Shown: positions 1 through 9,215 of the stretch, one piece after another
Layout of the letters: every line of letters starts with the position of its first letter
Numbering within the stretch: the stretch's first letter is position 1
Source: Halioxenophilus sp033283405
GTDB lineage: Bacteria > Pseudomonadota > Gammaproteobacteria > Pseudomonadales > Cellvibrionaceae
Assembly: GCF_033283405.1 (NCBI RefSeq)
Contig: NZ_JAWMQR010000004.1
Span: 124,001 to 188,000, forward strand
DNA: 64,000 bases
Reading direction: 5' to 3'
Position numbers and translations under genes: made by a program
The notes under the pieces: generated by a model
The model's input: the letters and a program-made list of their open reading frames with translations, nothing else
What the model was told of the DNA's origin: nothing
Database searches by the model: none

Positions 1-455
1 TAGAGGTAATCGAACTGATCGCCGGTCGGGCGCGATTGAATATTGAACTGAAAGGTCCCGGCACGGCGCATCCTACCTGCGAGCTGCTGGCAGCCTATTT
101 TGCACAGGGGCAGCTCACCCCTGCGCACTTCCTTTTATCGAGCTTCGATCAACACCAGATTCGGCTCTGCCAGGAACAGCTGCCACAGGTACCCCGCGGG
201 GTATTGATCTGCGGCATCCCCCTGGACTACAGCGCACTCTGCCGGCCACTAGCGGCGACGGTACTGGGAATCAGTCTAGAATTTGTCAGCAAGGCGCTGA
301 TCGACGACTGCCATCAACACGGCATAGAGGTATGGGTTTACACAGTGAACCACCCGCAGGATATGCAGGCGTTAATGGAACTTGGCGCCGATGCTCTGTT
401 TACCGATTACCCAGAGCGACTGTTAACTCTGGGCTCAGTGAAGGGCGGCACCTAA
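1..455 (+). CDS. Glycerophosphodiester phosphodiesterase (GDPD), C-terminal part, cut by window edge
   Basis: The 5' end lies outside the window; the reading frame is open from base 3 with no upstream stop, so the TTG at 36 is not a start. About 150 residues are visible. The family hydrolyses glycerophosphodiesters to sn-glycerol 3-phosphate and an alcohol using a TIM barrel. Visible GDPD hallmarks are NIELKGPG (the metal-binding E-x-K strand), SSFDQHQI (the S-F-x strand), a long helix, then VWVYTVN and the closing GADALFTDYPERL, which is the classical W-T-V-N ... G-V-D-G-I-x-T-D-x-P ending. It converges on the gene at 476 with 20 bp between stops. The fold assignment is firm; substrate choice cannot be read. 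Confidence 0.88.
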   Translation, partial: EVIELIAGRARLNIELKGPGTAHPTCELLAAYFAQGQLTPAHFLLSSFDQHQIRLCQEQLPQVPRGVLICGIPLDYSALCRPLAATVLGISLEFVSKALIDDCHQHGIEVWVYTVNHPQDMQALMELGADALFTDYPERLLTLGSVKGGT

Positions 456-475
456 GCTTAAAGGCTCCTGCCAGC

Positions 476-2548
476 TTATTGCGCGAGATCACCGGTAGTC
501 ACCGGCTGTGCCACCAGCGCCACATCGATGGCTGAGAAGAGCACGCTGATATCGTCGTATTCAGACTGCTCCACGCCCACACACAGCAGAGCTCTCGTCT
601 CGAGGAACTCCTCATCCTGGTCATCTGGTTCATCGAGAACCGCGTAGCAGTGCACCCGATTGACGAACCGATCGACCAATTTGGTACGCCACTGGGCAGC
701 CTCCTGGCCAGTTACCATCACCTGTATCGGGTGGTGCAGCTCCTCAACGGCCTGTAGCAGGCTGTCGTGCAGCTCCGGTTGTGCCTCTACCGATGGCCAG
801 AGCGCCTCCACGATTCGTCGCGCCGCTTGAGTGTATTTCTCCTCCGAGGCCAGGTGGCCAAGACGGGCCAGCGCTTTGGCAGCAACGCCATTACCGGAAG
901 GTGTTACCCGATCATAGAGCGGCTTAGCACGGTGAATCAGCTGTTCGTGCTCACTGCTGGTGAAGAAGAGTCCACCCGCCTCCGGGTCGTCAAACAGTTC
1001 CAGTGTGGTGTCGGCAATCTCGACCAACAGTTTGAAATCCTGATCCCGCCACTGGGACTCCAAACACTCTAACAAGGCATCCATCATAAAGGCGTAGTCA
1101 TCCAGGAAGCCAAGTACCTTCACTTGCCCATCCCGCCAGGTGGCGTAGAGGCGACCCTGGTGCCAGAGGTGGTAGGAGAGGAAGTCGATACAACGCAGCG
1201 CTGCGCTCACCATCAACGGGTCTTCCAGAATACGGCCGGCAATCGCCAATCCGCGCACAACCAGGGCATTGCTGGAGCTTAAAATTTTGTCGTCGCGGGC
1301 CGGACGCAGACGGTGGCGACGCTGGGTTGTGAGTTTAGCGATACCACTGCGGTAGGCCGCGTTGACCTCCTGGGCACTCAAGCCAAGCTCCTCCACCACA
1401 TCCGAAACCCGGCCAACCACCTGAATGTGCCATAGCCCATAGAAGTTAGGCATACCCTGCCAGCGGCAGAGAATCGACATCACCTCATACTCGCGCTCGG
1501 TCAGCAGCGTGCGCAGCTCTTCTGTCTGCCAACAGTAGTAAGCACCCTCTCCAAAGGCGTTGTCGGAATCCAGCGAGCTGTAAAACGCGCCTTCGCCATT
1601 GCTCATCTCCGAGCAGACCCACTGGGCAATACCCCGCGCCGTTTTGGCAAACAGGGATGACTTTATCGCCTTGGAGGCCTCGGCGTAGATGGCGAGCAGA
1701 CAGGCGTTGTCGTACAGCATCTTTTCGAAATGCGGTATCGACCATTGACTATCGGTGGAGTAGCGGAAAAAGCCGCCACCAACGAGGTCGCGAATGCCGC
1801 CACGGGACATCATCATTAAGGTCAGGTGGAGGTGTTGCTTGGCCCGAGTGGCCAACGCGGTGGACTCACGGCTGGCGATCAACAGCCTTTGCAACTGGAA
1901 AGGCAATGCAAATTTAGGCGCATGGCCAAAGCCGCCGTATTGACGGTCGGCGGTGTTGAGCAGGTTTTTCACCGACTGCTTCAGTGGCGCCAGATGCAAG
2001 GAGCGCATCTCGTCGGCAACGGCGAGTGGCGCATCCAACTGCTGAAAGCCAAGCCGTACCTGCTCAATCATGGTTTCGAATTGGGCGCGGTCTCCATGGT
2101 AGAAGTTCAGCACCCGGTCGATCAGATCGATAAAGCCCAACTGCACGCTGTTGGACTCCGGCGGATAGTAAGTGCCCTCCACAAACGGCAGATGGCTGTG
2201 CGGGCACAGAAATACCGACAGCGGCCAGGCACCGGCCTGGCCACACAGCAGCTGGTGACCGGTTTGGTAGATGTCGTCAAGATCGGGGCGCTCCTCCCGG
2301 TCGACCTTGATACAGACAAAGTGCTCGTTGAGGTCGGCCACCACCTGCGGATGGCAGAAGGTCTCCACGGCCATTACTTTGCACCAGTGGTTGGTGCTGT
2401 AGCCAATGGAGAGAAAAATGGGCTTATCAGCAATAGCCGCCGCCTCCAGCACCTGAGGACACCAGGTCTGCCAGTTAACGGGGTTATCTTTGTGCTGAAG
2501 CAGGTACGGGCTGGTCTCCTCAGCCAGTACATTAGAAAGGGGGATCAT
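476..2548 (-). CDS. DUF255 / thioredoxin-domain protein (YyaL, SPATA20 family) with altered CxxC
   Basis: A 690-residue two-domain protein: an N-terminal thioredoxin-like DUF255 domain (about residues 1-165) and a C-terminal alpha/alpha-barrel resembling six-hairpin glycosidases and GlcNAc 2-epimerases. Signatures are AEETSPYLLQHKDNPVNW, KPIFLSIGYS, KVDREERPDLD and PLSVFLCP. The family normally has CHWCH; here it reads STNHWCKVM, so the first Cys is Asn53 and the last His is Lys57, leaving one Cys. The start at 2548 is preferred over 2620 because AGGA sits 9 nt upstream and the family begins just before N-x-L-x-x-E-x-S-P-Y-L. It is the last gene of the minus-strand lipoate-side run. The biochemical role of the family is not established. 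Confidence 0.85.
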   Translation of the reverse strand: MIPLSNVLAEETSPYLLQHKDNPVNWQTWCPQVLEAAAIADKPIFLSIGYSTNHWCKVMAVETFCHPQVVADLNEHFVCIKVDREERPDLDDIYQTGHQLLCGQAGAWPLSVFLCPHSHLPFVEGTYYPPESNSVQLGFIDLIDRVLNFYHGDRAQFETMIEQVRLGFQQLDAPLAVADEMRSLHLAPLKQSVKNLLNTADRQYGGFGHAPKFALPFQLQRLLIASRESTALATRAKQHLHLTLMMMSRGGIRDLVGGGFFRYSTDSQWSIPHFEKMLYDNACLLAIYAEASKAIKSSLFAKTARGIAQWVCSEMSNGEGAFYSSLDSDNAFGEGAYYCWQTEELRTLLTEREYEVMSILCRWQGMPNFYGLWHIQVVGRVSDVVEELGLSAQEVNAAYRSGIAKLTTQRRHRLRPARDDKILSSSNALVVRGLAIAGRILEDPLMVSAALRCIDFLSYHLWHQGRLYATWRDGQVKVLGFLDDYAFMMDALLECLESQWRDQDFKLLVEIADTTLELFDDPEAGGLFFTSSEHEQLIHRAKPLYDRVTPSGNGVAAKALARLGHLASEEKYTQAARRIVEALWPSVEAQPELHDSLLQAVEELHHPIQVMVTGQEAAQWRTKLVDRFVNRVHCYAVLDEPDDQDEEFLETRALLCVGVEQSEYDDISVLFSAIDVALVAQPVTTGDLAQ

Positions 2549-2834
2549 ACTTAGCATTCCTGACCATGCGAGCTGGGTAAATTGCCATAATCGCAAGCCA
2601 TTTACCTGAAATGTGGCCATCTGGCACCGCCACCTGATGATTTATCAAAGAATCAGCGGCATTTCAGCTCGGAATTTCCTTATTTGAGCACTAGGTCATA
2701 GTGATTGAAGTGACATTTTTTACAGCAAATTCTGAAAAGTGTCTATGTAATTTGTGGCAGGCGCTGTGAAAGCCAGACCGATCGGTCAGCCTTATTTCTT
2801 ATTACCAACACCTTGGCCAATTTTCGCGAAAATC

Positions 2835-3905
2835 CTAGCCACGCGGCATAAGACCACACTGACTCAACTGCTCCTGCCAAAGCCGGGTGTGGCGATCCAG
2901 CAACCAGTTGTAGCGACCCCAGAGGCTGGTCTCCACTGAGTTATCCCAGGTAATCAGCCAATAACTGTCAAAGTCCGCCAGTTCGACCTCGGCTGGTGGT
3001 TGCACCAAGTCACGCAACTGATTGAGCTGCCGGACAGCAACCTCACCCTGCTGGTACACCCGCGCCAGATAGGGCTGAATAGCGCCAATATAGAAGGTCA
3101 TGAACACATTCTGCATCGCCTCTGCCTCGCGGTTACTGCGCCCGCCAAAACAGAGCGGCCGGCCCGCGAGCCGCTCAGTCTGAATCGCCACCAGCGCCTC
3201 CAGCTCGTTATTCAGCAACACCAACGAGGCCATCAGCTGGCCATACCAGTTGTCGGCACCAATCACCTGATAGAGCTTTTCGATATCGTCACTCGGTGGA
3301 ACATCCGCCGTCTGCCAGCGCTTAATCTGCCACTGCAACTGTGCCAGCGCCTCGAACAGAGCGCTGGGTGGCGGCTGATCCAGGGCCAGCGGCTGGCCAG
3401 AGAGGGAGAACAGCGATTGAAACTCCTGGCTGGCAAAGACCGCATTCCAGGCGACCCGCCCCCGTTCCGCCTGTTTCACCGCCAGCGCCTGCTGCAGAGT
3501 GTTCTGCAACTCCACGGCATCCGGGTTGCGCAACAGCTGGGCCAGACAGTGGCGGCCGGCAATGATGAATTTGCTCTCATAGAGCCACTGCTGGGAGGGT
3601 GGCATAACATGACCAAGGCTGGCATTGCGCTCACCGATCAGACGCTGCACCTGGCAAGGGCTCAACCGCAGGAACTCGAGCAGGTCGATCTTTATGGGTT
3701 GCTGGCTCAGGGTGAGCTCGCGTCGGCTCGGGTAGGCGCTGGCGGCCTCCTGGGCCAGGTCGGGGGTGGCAACATCCAACACGTGCGCCAGGCGCACCCG
3801 GTAGTCGCTCACCAGGGCCTGTTCCGGCGCTGGCGCCGGGCAGCCGGCCAGCAAACCGGCGATGGCGGGCAACAACAGGCGTGGCACCGCTGCCCAAAAC
3901 CTCAT
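2835..3905 (-). CDS. DUF3080 family lipoprotein
   Basis: A 356-residue protein with a lipoprotein signal: RFWAAVPRLLLPAIAG then lipobox LLAGC (Cys at about residue 21), followed by a proline-rich linker PAPAPEQA. Asp is absent at +2, so outer-membrane sorting is expected. The body is helical, with conserved-looking SRRELTLSQQPIKIDLLEFLRL, IAGRHCLAQL and an aromatic C-terminal stretch (DSYWLITWDNS, LWGRYNWLLDRH) matching my memory of DUF3080, a gammaproteobacterial family of unknown function. ATG start. It lies 51 bp downstream of lipA on the same strand and may be read through from it. No function is proposed. Confidence 0.75.
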   Translation of the reverse strand: MRFWAAVPRLLLPAIAGLLAGCPAPAPEQALVSDYRVRLAHVLDVATPDLAQEAASAYPSRRELTLSQQPIKIDLLEFLRLSPCQVQRLIGERNASLGHVMPPSQQWLYESKFIIAGRHCLAQLLRNPDAVELQNTLQQALAVKQAERGRVAWNAVFASQEFQSLFSLSGQPLALDQPPPSALFEALAQLQWQIKRWQTADVPPSDDIEKLYQVIGADNWYGQLMASLVLLNNELEALVAIQTERLAGRPLCFGGRSNREAEAMQNVFMTFYIGAIQPYLARVYQQGEVAVRQLNQLRDLVQPPAEVELADFDSYWLITWDNSVETSLWGRYNWLLDRHTRLWQEQLSQCGLMPRG

Positions 3906-3956
3906 GGCCGGGTCACCCTGGGACAGCGGCAGATCACTAACCCTACTCGGTTGGGC

Positions 3957-4937
3957 TTAGAAGGACTCGCCGTGCGCCTGTTTGTCGGCGTGGTAGGAGG
4001 AGCGCACCAACGGCCCACAGGCGGCATGCAAAAAGCCCAGCGCCTTGGCCCTGGCGGTGTACTCATCGAACTCCGCCGGGGTTACGTAGCGGCTCACCGG
4101 CAGGTGGTTTTTGGAGGGCTGTAGATACTGGCCAATGGTGATCATATCGATGTCGTGGGCACGCATATCGGCCATCACCTCGAAGATCTCCTCTTTGGTC
4201 TCGCCCAACCCCACCATCAAACCCGATTTGGTTTTAACGTCAGGGCGGCGCGCCTTGTACTCTTTCAGCAGCGCCAACGACCACTGATAGTTGGCACCTG
4301 GGCGAGCCTGGCGGTACAAACGGGGCACCGTCTCCAGATTGTGGTTGAACACATCCGGTGCCTCGGTGGCGAGGATATCCAGCGCAATCTCTTTGCGACC
4401 GCGGAAGTCCGGGGTGAGAATCTCAATCTGCAGGCTCGGCAGCAGGCTGCGCGATTCGCGAATACAGTCGGCAAAGTGGGCAGCTCCACCATCGCGCAGG
4501 TCGTCGCGGTCGACCGAGGTGATCACCACATATTTCAGGCGCATCTCGGCGATGGCCTCGGCCAGGTGGCGCGGCTCTTTGGCGTCCAAGGGGTTGGGCT
4601 TGCCGTGGCCAACATCGCAGAACGGGCAGCGACGGGTACAGATGTCACCCATGATCATAAAGGTGGCGGTGCCGCCACTGAAGCACTCACCCAGATTTGG
4701 ACAGGTCGCCTCTTCACAAACACTGGAGAGGCCGTTCTTGCGCAGAATCTTTTTAATACGATCCACTTCCGGCGAGGCCGGCATACGCACCCGGATCCAG
4801 TCGGGTTTGCGCTGCAGCTGATCGGATTCGATCACCTTCACGGGAATGCGCTCGACCTTGTCAGCATTGCGCAGCTTCTCCCCCTGACGGTGGCGTTCAG
4901 TACGCTTGACGGGTTCGATTTCGGGTTTAGTGGTCAT
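3957..4937 (-). CDS. lipA: Lipoyl synthase
   Basis: A 326-residue radical SAM enzyme that inserts two sulfurs at C6 and C8 of protein-bound octanoyl groups, the last step of lipoate assembly on the E2 subunits and GcvH. The auxiliary cluster motif C-x4-C-x5-C appears as CEEATCPNLGEC, the radical SAM motif C-x3-C-x2-C as CTRRCPFC, and the terminal RSSYHAD carries the Ser ligand of the auxiliary cluster. The N-terminus has a basic extension of about 50 residues before DWIRVRMPA. ATG with GTGAGG 4 nt upstream. It begins 6 nt after the lipB stop, so the two are co-transcribed and probably translationally coupled. Confidence 0.98.
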   Translation of the reverse strand: MTTKPEIEPVKRTERHRQGEKLRNADKVERIPVKVIESDQLQRKPDWIRVRMPASPEVDRIKKILRKNGLSSVCEEATCPNLGECFSGGTATFMIMGDICTRRCPFCDVGHGKPNPLDAKEPRHLAEAIAEMRLKYVVITSVDRDDLRDGGAAHFADCIRESRSLLPSLQIEILTPDFRGRKEIALDILATEAPDVFNHNLETVPRLYRQARPGANYQWSLALLKEYKARRPDVKTKSGLMVGLGETKEEIFEVMADMRAHDIDMITIGQYLQPSKNHLPVSRYVTPAEFDEYTARAKALGFLHAACGPLVRSSYHADKQAHGESF

Positions 4938-4943
4938 ATTGCC

Positions 4944-5612
4944 TCACAGATGCTGCGTGGAGTCCTGAATAAACGGCGTATTGTACCCCAATTTGCCCAA
5001 AAGGCTGCGGCTGAGTTCAGTTTCCACCTCGGCCAGGCCAGGGCAGGCTTCCGGCGCCAGGCAGTCGCGAACCTGGGTTACTGCCAAGCCGGCGTAGCCG
5101 CACGGGTTAATCAGGCCAAACGGGGTTAAATCCATGGCCACATTCAAAGCCAGGCCATGGAAACTGCAGCCGCGCCGAACCCTCAGGCCGAGGGAGGCGA
5201 TCTTGTGCTCCAGCCCCTGGCGCAGCACATAAACACCCGGCGCTTCGCGCTTGGCGTAGGCACTGATGGCCAGTGTCGCCAGGTAGTCGATGATGGCCTG
5301 TTCGATGGCCGTGACCAGCTCCCGCACCCCCAGGTGCAGCCGGCGCAGGTCGAGCAGTGGGTAGAGCACCACCTGCCCCGGGCCGTGGTAGGTCACCTGG
5401 CCACCGCGGTCAGTTTGAATAACGGGGATAGCACCAGGGTTCAACAGGTGCTCGGGCTTGCCCGCCTGGCCCTGGGTGAATACCGGTGGGTGCTGCACCA
5501 CCCAGAGTTCGTCTGGTGTTTGGGGAGTCCGCTGATTGGTGAAGGCGGTCATCTCGGTCCAGCACTGCTGGTAATCCACCAGCCCGAGGTGACGGACAAC
5601 TATCTCGGCCAA
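4944..5612 (-). CDS. lipB: Octanoyl-[ACP]:protein N-octanoyltransferase
   Basis: A 222-residue enzyme that transfers octanoate from acyl carrier protein to lipoyl domains, feeding LipA next door. Visible motifs: RHLGLVDYQQ at the start, QTDRGGQVTYHGPGQVV (substrate loop), the catalytic Lys in HKIASLGLRVRRG, and the catalytic Cys in INPCGYAGLAVTQ. The only start that keeps the conserved N-terminus is TTG at 5612, directly abutting the ybeD TAG stop at 5613-5615, which implies translational coupling. Length is normal for the family. Confidence 0.97.
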   Translation of the reverse strand: MAEIVVRHLGLVDYQQCWTEMTAFTNQRTPQTPDELWVVQHPPVFTQGQAGKPEHLLNPGAIPVIQTDRGGQVTYHGPGQVVLYPLLDLRRLHLGVRELVTAIEQAIIDYLATLAISAYAKREAPGVYVLRQGLEHKIASLGLRVRRGCSFHGLALNVAMDLTPFGLINPCGYAGLAVTQVRDCLAPEACPGLAEVETELSRSLLGKLGYNTPFIQDSTQHL

Positions 5613-5891
5613 CTACAGCACCATTTTCACCAGCTTGCTGGCTTTCAGATCGTCGAAGATTGCTTGCAGTTGCTCGACTCCGGTCGCCTCAATGGTGACC
5701 GTGAGTGATTGGAAGGTACCCTTGGCGCTGTCGCGGATGGTGATGGCGCTGGCATCAAAACCGGGCGCATGGCGATGGAACACCTCCACCACCAGTGTAT
5801 GCAGCGAATCCCCAGCATCGCCTAACACCTTGATCGGGTAATTGGGGCAGGGAAATTCAATTTTTGCCGATTTTTCCTGGTCGTCAGCCAT
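5613..5891 (-). CDS. ybeD: YbeD/DUF493 family protein
   Basis: A 92-residue alpha/beta protein, of normal length for DUF493 (UPF0250). Readable features are KIEFPCPNYPIKVLGD, VVEVFHRHAPGF and FQSLTVTIEATGVEQLQAIFDDL, close to E. coli YbeD, which has an ACT-like fold. The gene sits between dacA and lipB, as in enterobacteria and pseudomonads. ATG with a strong GAGGGGTGACGC ribosome site. A role in lipoate metabolism has been suggested from gene context only. Confidence 0.93.
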   Translation of the reverse strand: MADDQEKSAKIEFPCPNYPIKVLGDAGDSLHTLVVEVFHRHAPGFDASAITIRDSAKGTFQSLTVTIEATGVEQLQAIFDDLKASKLVKMVL

Positions 5892-5906
5892 GCGTCACCC
5901 CTCAAA

Positions 5907-7100
5907 TTAACTGGAGAAGAAGCCAAGGAAGAAGAGTTTGATGGCATCCCACAGACGGGCAAAGAAGCCTGCTTGAGCAACCGGCTCCAAGGCCAGCAAC
6001 GGTTGTTCCGCCAGGACTTCACCATCCAGGCTGACCACTACCTTACCCAGCGGCTGATACTGCTCAATGGGTGCTTTGATAGTGCCATCCACCAGCGTCT
6101 GGATCTGCAACTCTTCAGTACTGCCGCGCGGTACGGTGAGCGCCACATCGCTTTTCACACCCAGGCCAACCTGGTCTTGCTTACCCGACCAAACCCGGGC
6201 CGAAACCAACTCGTCGCCGGCCTTAACCGCATTGGCGGTTTCGTAGTAACGAAACCCGTACGACAGCAGCTTTTGTGACTCTTCCGCGCGTGCATCATCT
6301 GATTTGGTGCCCATCACCACAGAAATCAAGCGCATGCCATCACGAACGGCCGATGCCACCAGGCAAAAACCAGCGGCTTCGGTGTGACCGGTTTTAATAC
6401 CGTCGACCGACTTATCACGAAACAGCAGAGCATTGCGGTTTATTTGGGTAATAGGCTTTTCTCCGGGAGCACCGTAGGTGAACTCATGCTCGGAGTAGAT
6501 GGCATAGTGTGCCGGATGGTCGTTGATCAGTGCCCGTGCCAATAACGACAAATCGTAGGCGGTGGTCTCGTGGCCGGCAGCCGGCCAGCCGGTGGCGTTT
6601 TTAAAGTGGGTGCTGTTCATACCCAGTAGCTGCGCCTGTTGGTTCATCACATCGACAAACGCCGACTCGCTACCGGCGACATATTCCGCCAGCGCCACCG
6701 AGGCATCGTTACCCGATTGCACAATAACACCGCGCAGCAGCTCCTCCACCGGCACTTCAGTGCCTTCGCGTACAAACATTTTGGAGCCACCCATACGCCA
6801 GGCCTTGACGCTGATGGGCACCATGTCGGTGGGCTGAATGTGATCGTTGTAAATCTCATCAGAAACGATGTAGCTGGTCATCATTTTGGTGAGACTGGCC
6901 GGTGGCAATTTTTGATGGGAGTTCTGCTCCACCAGAATTTTACCGGTGTTGGCATCTACCAGAATGTAACTTGATGCCGCCAGTTGCGGCGGTGCCGGAA
7001 TAATTACCGGCGCCGAAAAAACCGACTGGGAGATCAGTAAAACACAAGCCAGGCTAAATAATTTCGAGCAAACGTATTTTGGAGTGTGCAAAAAAACCAT
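5907..7100 (-). CDS. dacA: D-alanyl-D-alanine carboxypeptidase (PBP5/6 type)
   Basis: A 397-residue periplasmic enzyme that trims the terminal D-Ala from peptidoglycan pentapeptides. An N-terminal signal peptide (LFSLACVLLISQSVFSA) is followed by the class A serine peptidase motifs SLTK (catalytic Ser in LPPASLTKMMTSY), SGN (VQSGNDAS) and KTG (DGIKTGHTEAAG). A beta-rich C-terminal domain follows, and the tail AGFFARLWDAIKLFFLGFF is amphipathic, the usual inner-membrane anchor of PBP5. ATG start without a clear ribosome site. Its stop lies 15 bp before ybeD, continuing the wall-to-lipoate run. Confidence 0.97.
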   Translation of the reverse strand: MVFLHTPKYVCSKLFSLACVLLISQSVFSAPVIIPAPPQLAASSYILVDANTGKILVEQNSHQKLPPASLTKMMTSYIVSDEIYNDHIQPTDMVPISVKAWRMGGSKMFVREGTEVPVEELLRGVIVQSGNDASVALAEYVAGSESAFVDVMNQQAQLLGMNSTHFKNATGWPAAGHETTAYDLSLLARALINDHPAHYAIYSEHEFTYGAPGEKPITQINRNALLFRDKSVDGIKTGHTEAAGFCLVASAVRDGMRLISVVMGTKSDDARAEESQKLLSYGFRYYETANAVKAGDELVSARVWSGKQDQVGLGVKSDVALTVPRGSTEELQIQTLVDGTIKAPIEQYQPLGKVVVSLDGEVLAEQPLLALEPVAQAGFFARLWDAIKLFFLGFFSS

Positions 7101-7233
7101 AGGAACTTTTTTAGTTGGATGGGTTTAACGGGTGGTTTCCGTTTTGAAGGCAGATCTGTGGGAAAGTTCGGCCAACCGCTGTTGGCGCCGGAGTATAACA
7201 GCCGTAGGCCATAAAAATCAGGCCCGGTTGCGC

Positions 7234-8133
7234 TTATTCGTAAACCAAATGTGGTGCGGAGAAATTTTGTTGAATCAACAGTGCCCGAATACTGCTGGCC
7301 TGAAGATTATCGGCAATCGGACCAATGCGCACACGATAGAGGGGAGTTTCGCCACTGGGTGGATTCACCTGCACCGGGAAATTAATTATTTTGGCAATGC
7401 GGTTGCGCAGATCCTGAGCCGCTTGCGCCGAGCTGAATGCACCGGCTTGCAGAAACGTGTTGGCCGGCAGCGAGTAACCACCAGAATAGAGCGGTGCCGG
7501 TGCCGGCGCTTCACCACTGTTGCTGGGGGCTCGGGTCGTTACCTCCACCGACGCCAGCCGCCCGGCGTGCTCACGCTGCCAGGCCACCGGATCGATGGCG
7601 GTCACCTGTACGCGCGCGGTTCCGGTCTGGACGTAACCCAATTTCTTCGCCGCCGCGTAGGTTAAATCGATGAGGCGATCAGAATGGAATGGGCCGCGAT
7701 CGTTGACCCGCACGATGACCGATTTTTGGTTATCGAGGTTAGTGACGCGAACATAAGAGGGAATGGGCAGGGTTTTATGGGCGGCAGTCATGCCGTACAT
7801 ATCATAAATTTCGCCGTTGGAGGTGGCGTGACCGTGAAATTTTTCACCGTACCAGCTGGCGATGCCGCGTTCGCTATAGCCCACTTCACTGGCGAGCACG
7901 CGGTAGGTCTGGCCATTGACATTATAGGGGCTGCGGTTGCCGGCCACGGTGCGCGGTTCGGGGATGGGCACAGCATCGGGGATGTGATCGACCGATTTGG
8001 GCTCGCTCGGGTAGCTGTCGTGCTTTTGGCTGTAGCGATCACTAAAATCGCCACTACTGCCGCCACCGACATTGACACAACCCACCAGGGTTACCACCGC
8101 CGCCACCAGCCCAATACGTATAGCGATCTGCAT
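7234..8133 (-). CDS. rlpA: RlpA septal lytic transglycosylase, lipoprotein with SPOR domain
   Basis: A 299-residue lipoprotein. Signal IAIRIGLVAAVVTLVGC ends in a lipobox, so the mature protein begins at Cys and has a Ser/Gly linker. The double-psi beta-barrel domain shows GIASWYGEKFHGHATSNGE, MTAAHKTLP and VRVNDRGPF, including the acidic and His residues expected for cleavage of denuded glycan strands. The C-terminal SPOR domain (from ANTFLQAGAFSSAQAA) binds septal denuded peptidoglycan. ATG at 8133 is chosen over the TTG two codons upstream. It lies between mltB and dacA as in Pseudomonas. Confidence 0.95.
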   Translation of the reverse strand: MQIAIRIGLVAAVVTLVGCVNVGGGSSGDFSDRYSQKHDSYPSEPKSVDHIPDAVPIPEPRTVAGNRSPYNVNGQTYRVLASEVGYSERGIASWYGEKFHGHATSNGEIYDMYGMTAAHKTLPIPSYVRVTNLDNQKSVIVRVNDRGPFHSDRLIDLTYAAAKKLGYVQTGTARVQVTAIDPVAWQREHAGRLASVEVTTRAPSNSGEAPAPAPLYSGGYSLPANTFLQAGAFSSAQAAQDLRNRIAKIINFPVQVNPPSGETPLYRVRIGPIADNLQASSIRALLIQQNFSAPHLVYE

Positions 8134-8175
8134 AGCCAAATAAGAGAATCCGTTAGGTTCAAGCGCGAAGCGCGT

Positions 8176-9198
8176 TTATAGAGCTCCCACAGCAGTTTGG
8201 TAATCGCGGGCCACGGCCTGCGCCAGTTGAAAAACCGCCAGAGCGTACATCGACGAGCGATTATAACGGGTAATCACATAAAAATTCTGCATGCCCAGCC
8301 AGAATTCTGCCCCGTGTTCGCCTTCGAGTTGAAAAACGCGCACCGGGTCGGGGTAGTGGGCATCCTCTAACGGAATAAAACCACCGGCTTTAACATCGCT
8401 GAAAGTGCGATCCGGTTCCAACTCGTCGTTTAACAGATTGGCGTTGTAGTTCCCGGCAACACGCACACGGGCCACCACCGGCTGACCGCCCTGCCAACCG
8501 TGACGGGTGAAATAGTTGGCCACGGAACCGATAGCATCTTCCGGGTTATCCCAGATATCGGTAAAGCCATTGCCGTCGTAATCGTAGGCGTAAGCGCGGT
8601 AACTCGATGGCATAAATTGGCCGTAGCCCATGGCCCCAGCGTAGGAGCCCATCAGGGTTAAGGGCTCCTTTTTCTGTTCCCGTGCCAGCAACAGAAACTC
8701 TTTTAACTCTTTGCGAAAAAATGCCGCCCGTGGCGGGTATTCAAATGCCAGTGTCGATAGCGAATCCATCACCCGGTAGCCACCACGATGGGCTCCGTAA
8801 CGTGTTTCGACACCGAGAATCGCAACGATAATCTCTTTTGGCACACCAAAATCCTGCTCGGCACGGGCCAGCACCTGGGCATTGTTACGCCAAAACTCCA
8901 CCCCCTGCTTAATGCGGGTCGGTGTAACAAAAATCTGCCGATACTCCTTCCAGGGCTTGACCTTTTCCGCTGGCCGGGCAATGGCATCGAGCACACTCTG
9001 CTTGCGCTCAACCTGATCAAACCAAGCCTGCAGTTGCGCCCGATCGAATTGCTGTTCGGCGACCATCTCGCCAATAAATTTTTGGGTTTCCGGATGATTG
9101 GAAAAGTCACCCGCCAACCCCAGCCCCGGCAAACCACTGACAACCAGAACAACGCCTAAGCGTACCCTGCTAAACAAACCACTAACCTTGTACAGCAC
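8176..9198 (-). CDS. mltB: Lytic murein transglycosylase B
   Basis: A 340-residue SLT family 3 enzyme that cleaves the MurNAc-GlcNAc bond with 1,6-anhydro product formation. The catalytic Glu is in ILGVETRYGAHRG; the substrate groove is marked by AMGYGQFMPSSYRAYAYD and the calcium-like loop DYDGNGFTDIWDN. The N-terminus SRVRLGVVLVVSGLPGLGLAG is a signal peptide without an evident lipobox Cys, so it looks soluble periplasmic (SltB-like) rather than lipidated. GTG at 9198 has GGAG 5 nt upstream; GTG at 9210 is an alternative. It follows rodA closely. Confidence 0.94.
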   Translation of the reverse strand: MLYKVSGLFSRVRLGVVLVVSGLPGLGLAGDFSNHPETQKFIGEMVAEQQFDRAQLQAWFDQVERKQSVLDAIARPAEKVKPWKEYRQIFVTPTRIKQGVEFWRNNAQVLARAEQDFGVPKEIIVAILGVETRYGAHRGGYRVMDSLSTLAFEYPPRAAFFRKELKEFLLLAREQKKEPLTLMGSYAGAMGYGQFMPSSYRAYAYDYDGNGFTDIWDNPEDAIGSVANYFTRHGWQGGQPVVARVRVAGNYNANLLNDELEPDRTFSDVKAGGFIPLEDAHYPDPVRVFQLEGEHGAEFWLGMQNFYVITRYNRSSMYALAVFQLAQAVARDYQTAVGAL

Positions 9199-9215
9199 TG
9201 TCACTCCCACGCCAA

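Noticed and set aside
1826..2554. Long open frame on the plus strand inside the DUF255 gene
   Set aside because: It is the reverse complement of a well-supported coding region and resembles no protein; GC-rich codon bias produces such shadows.
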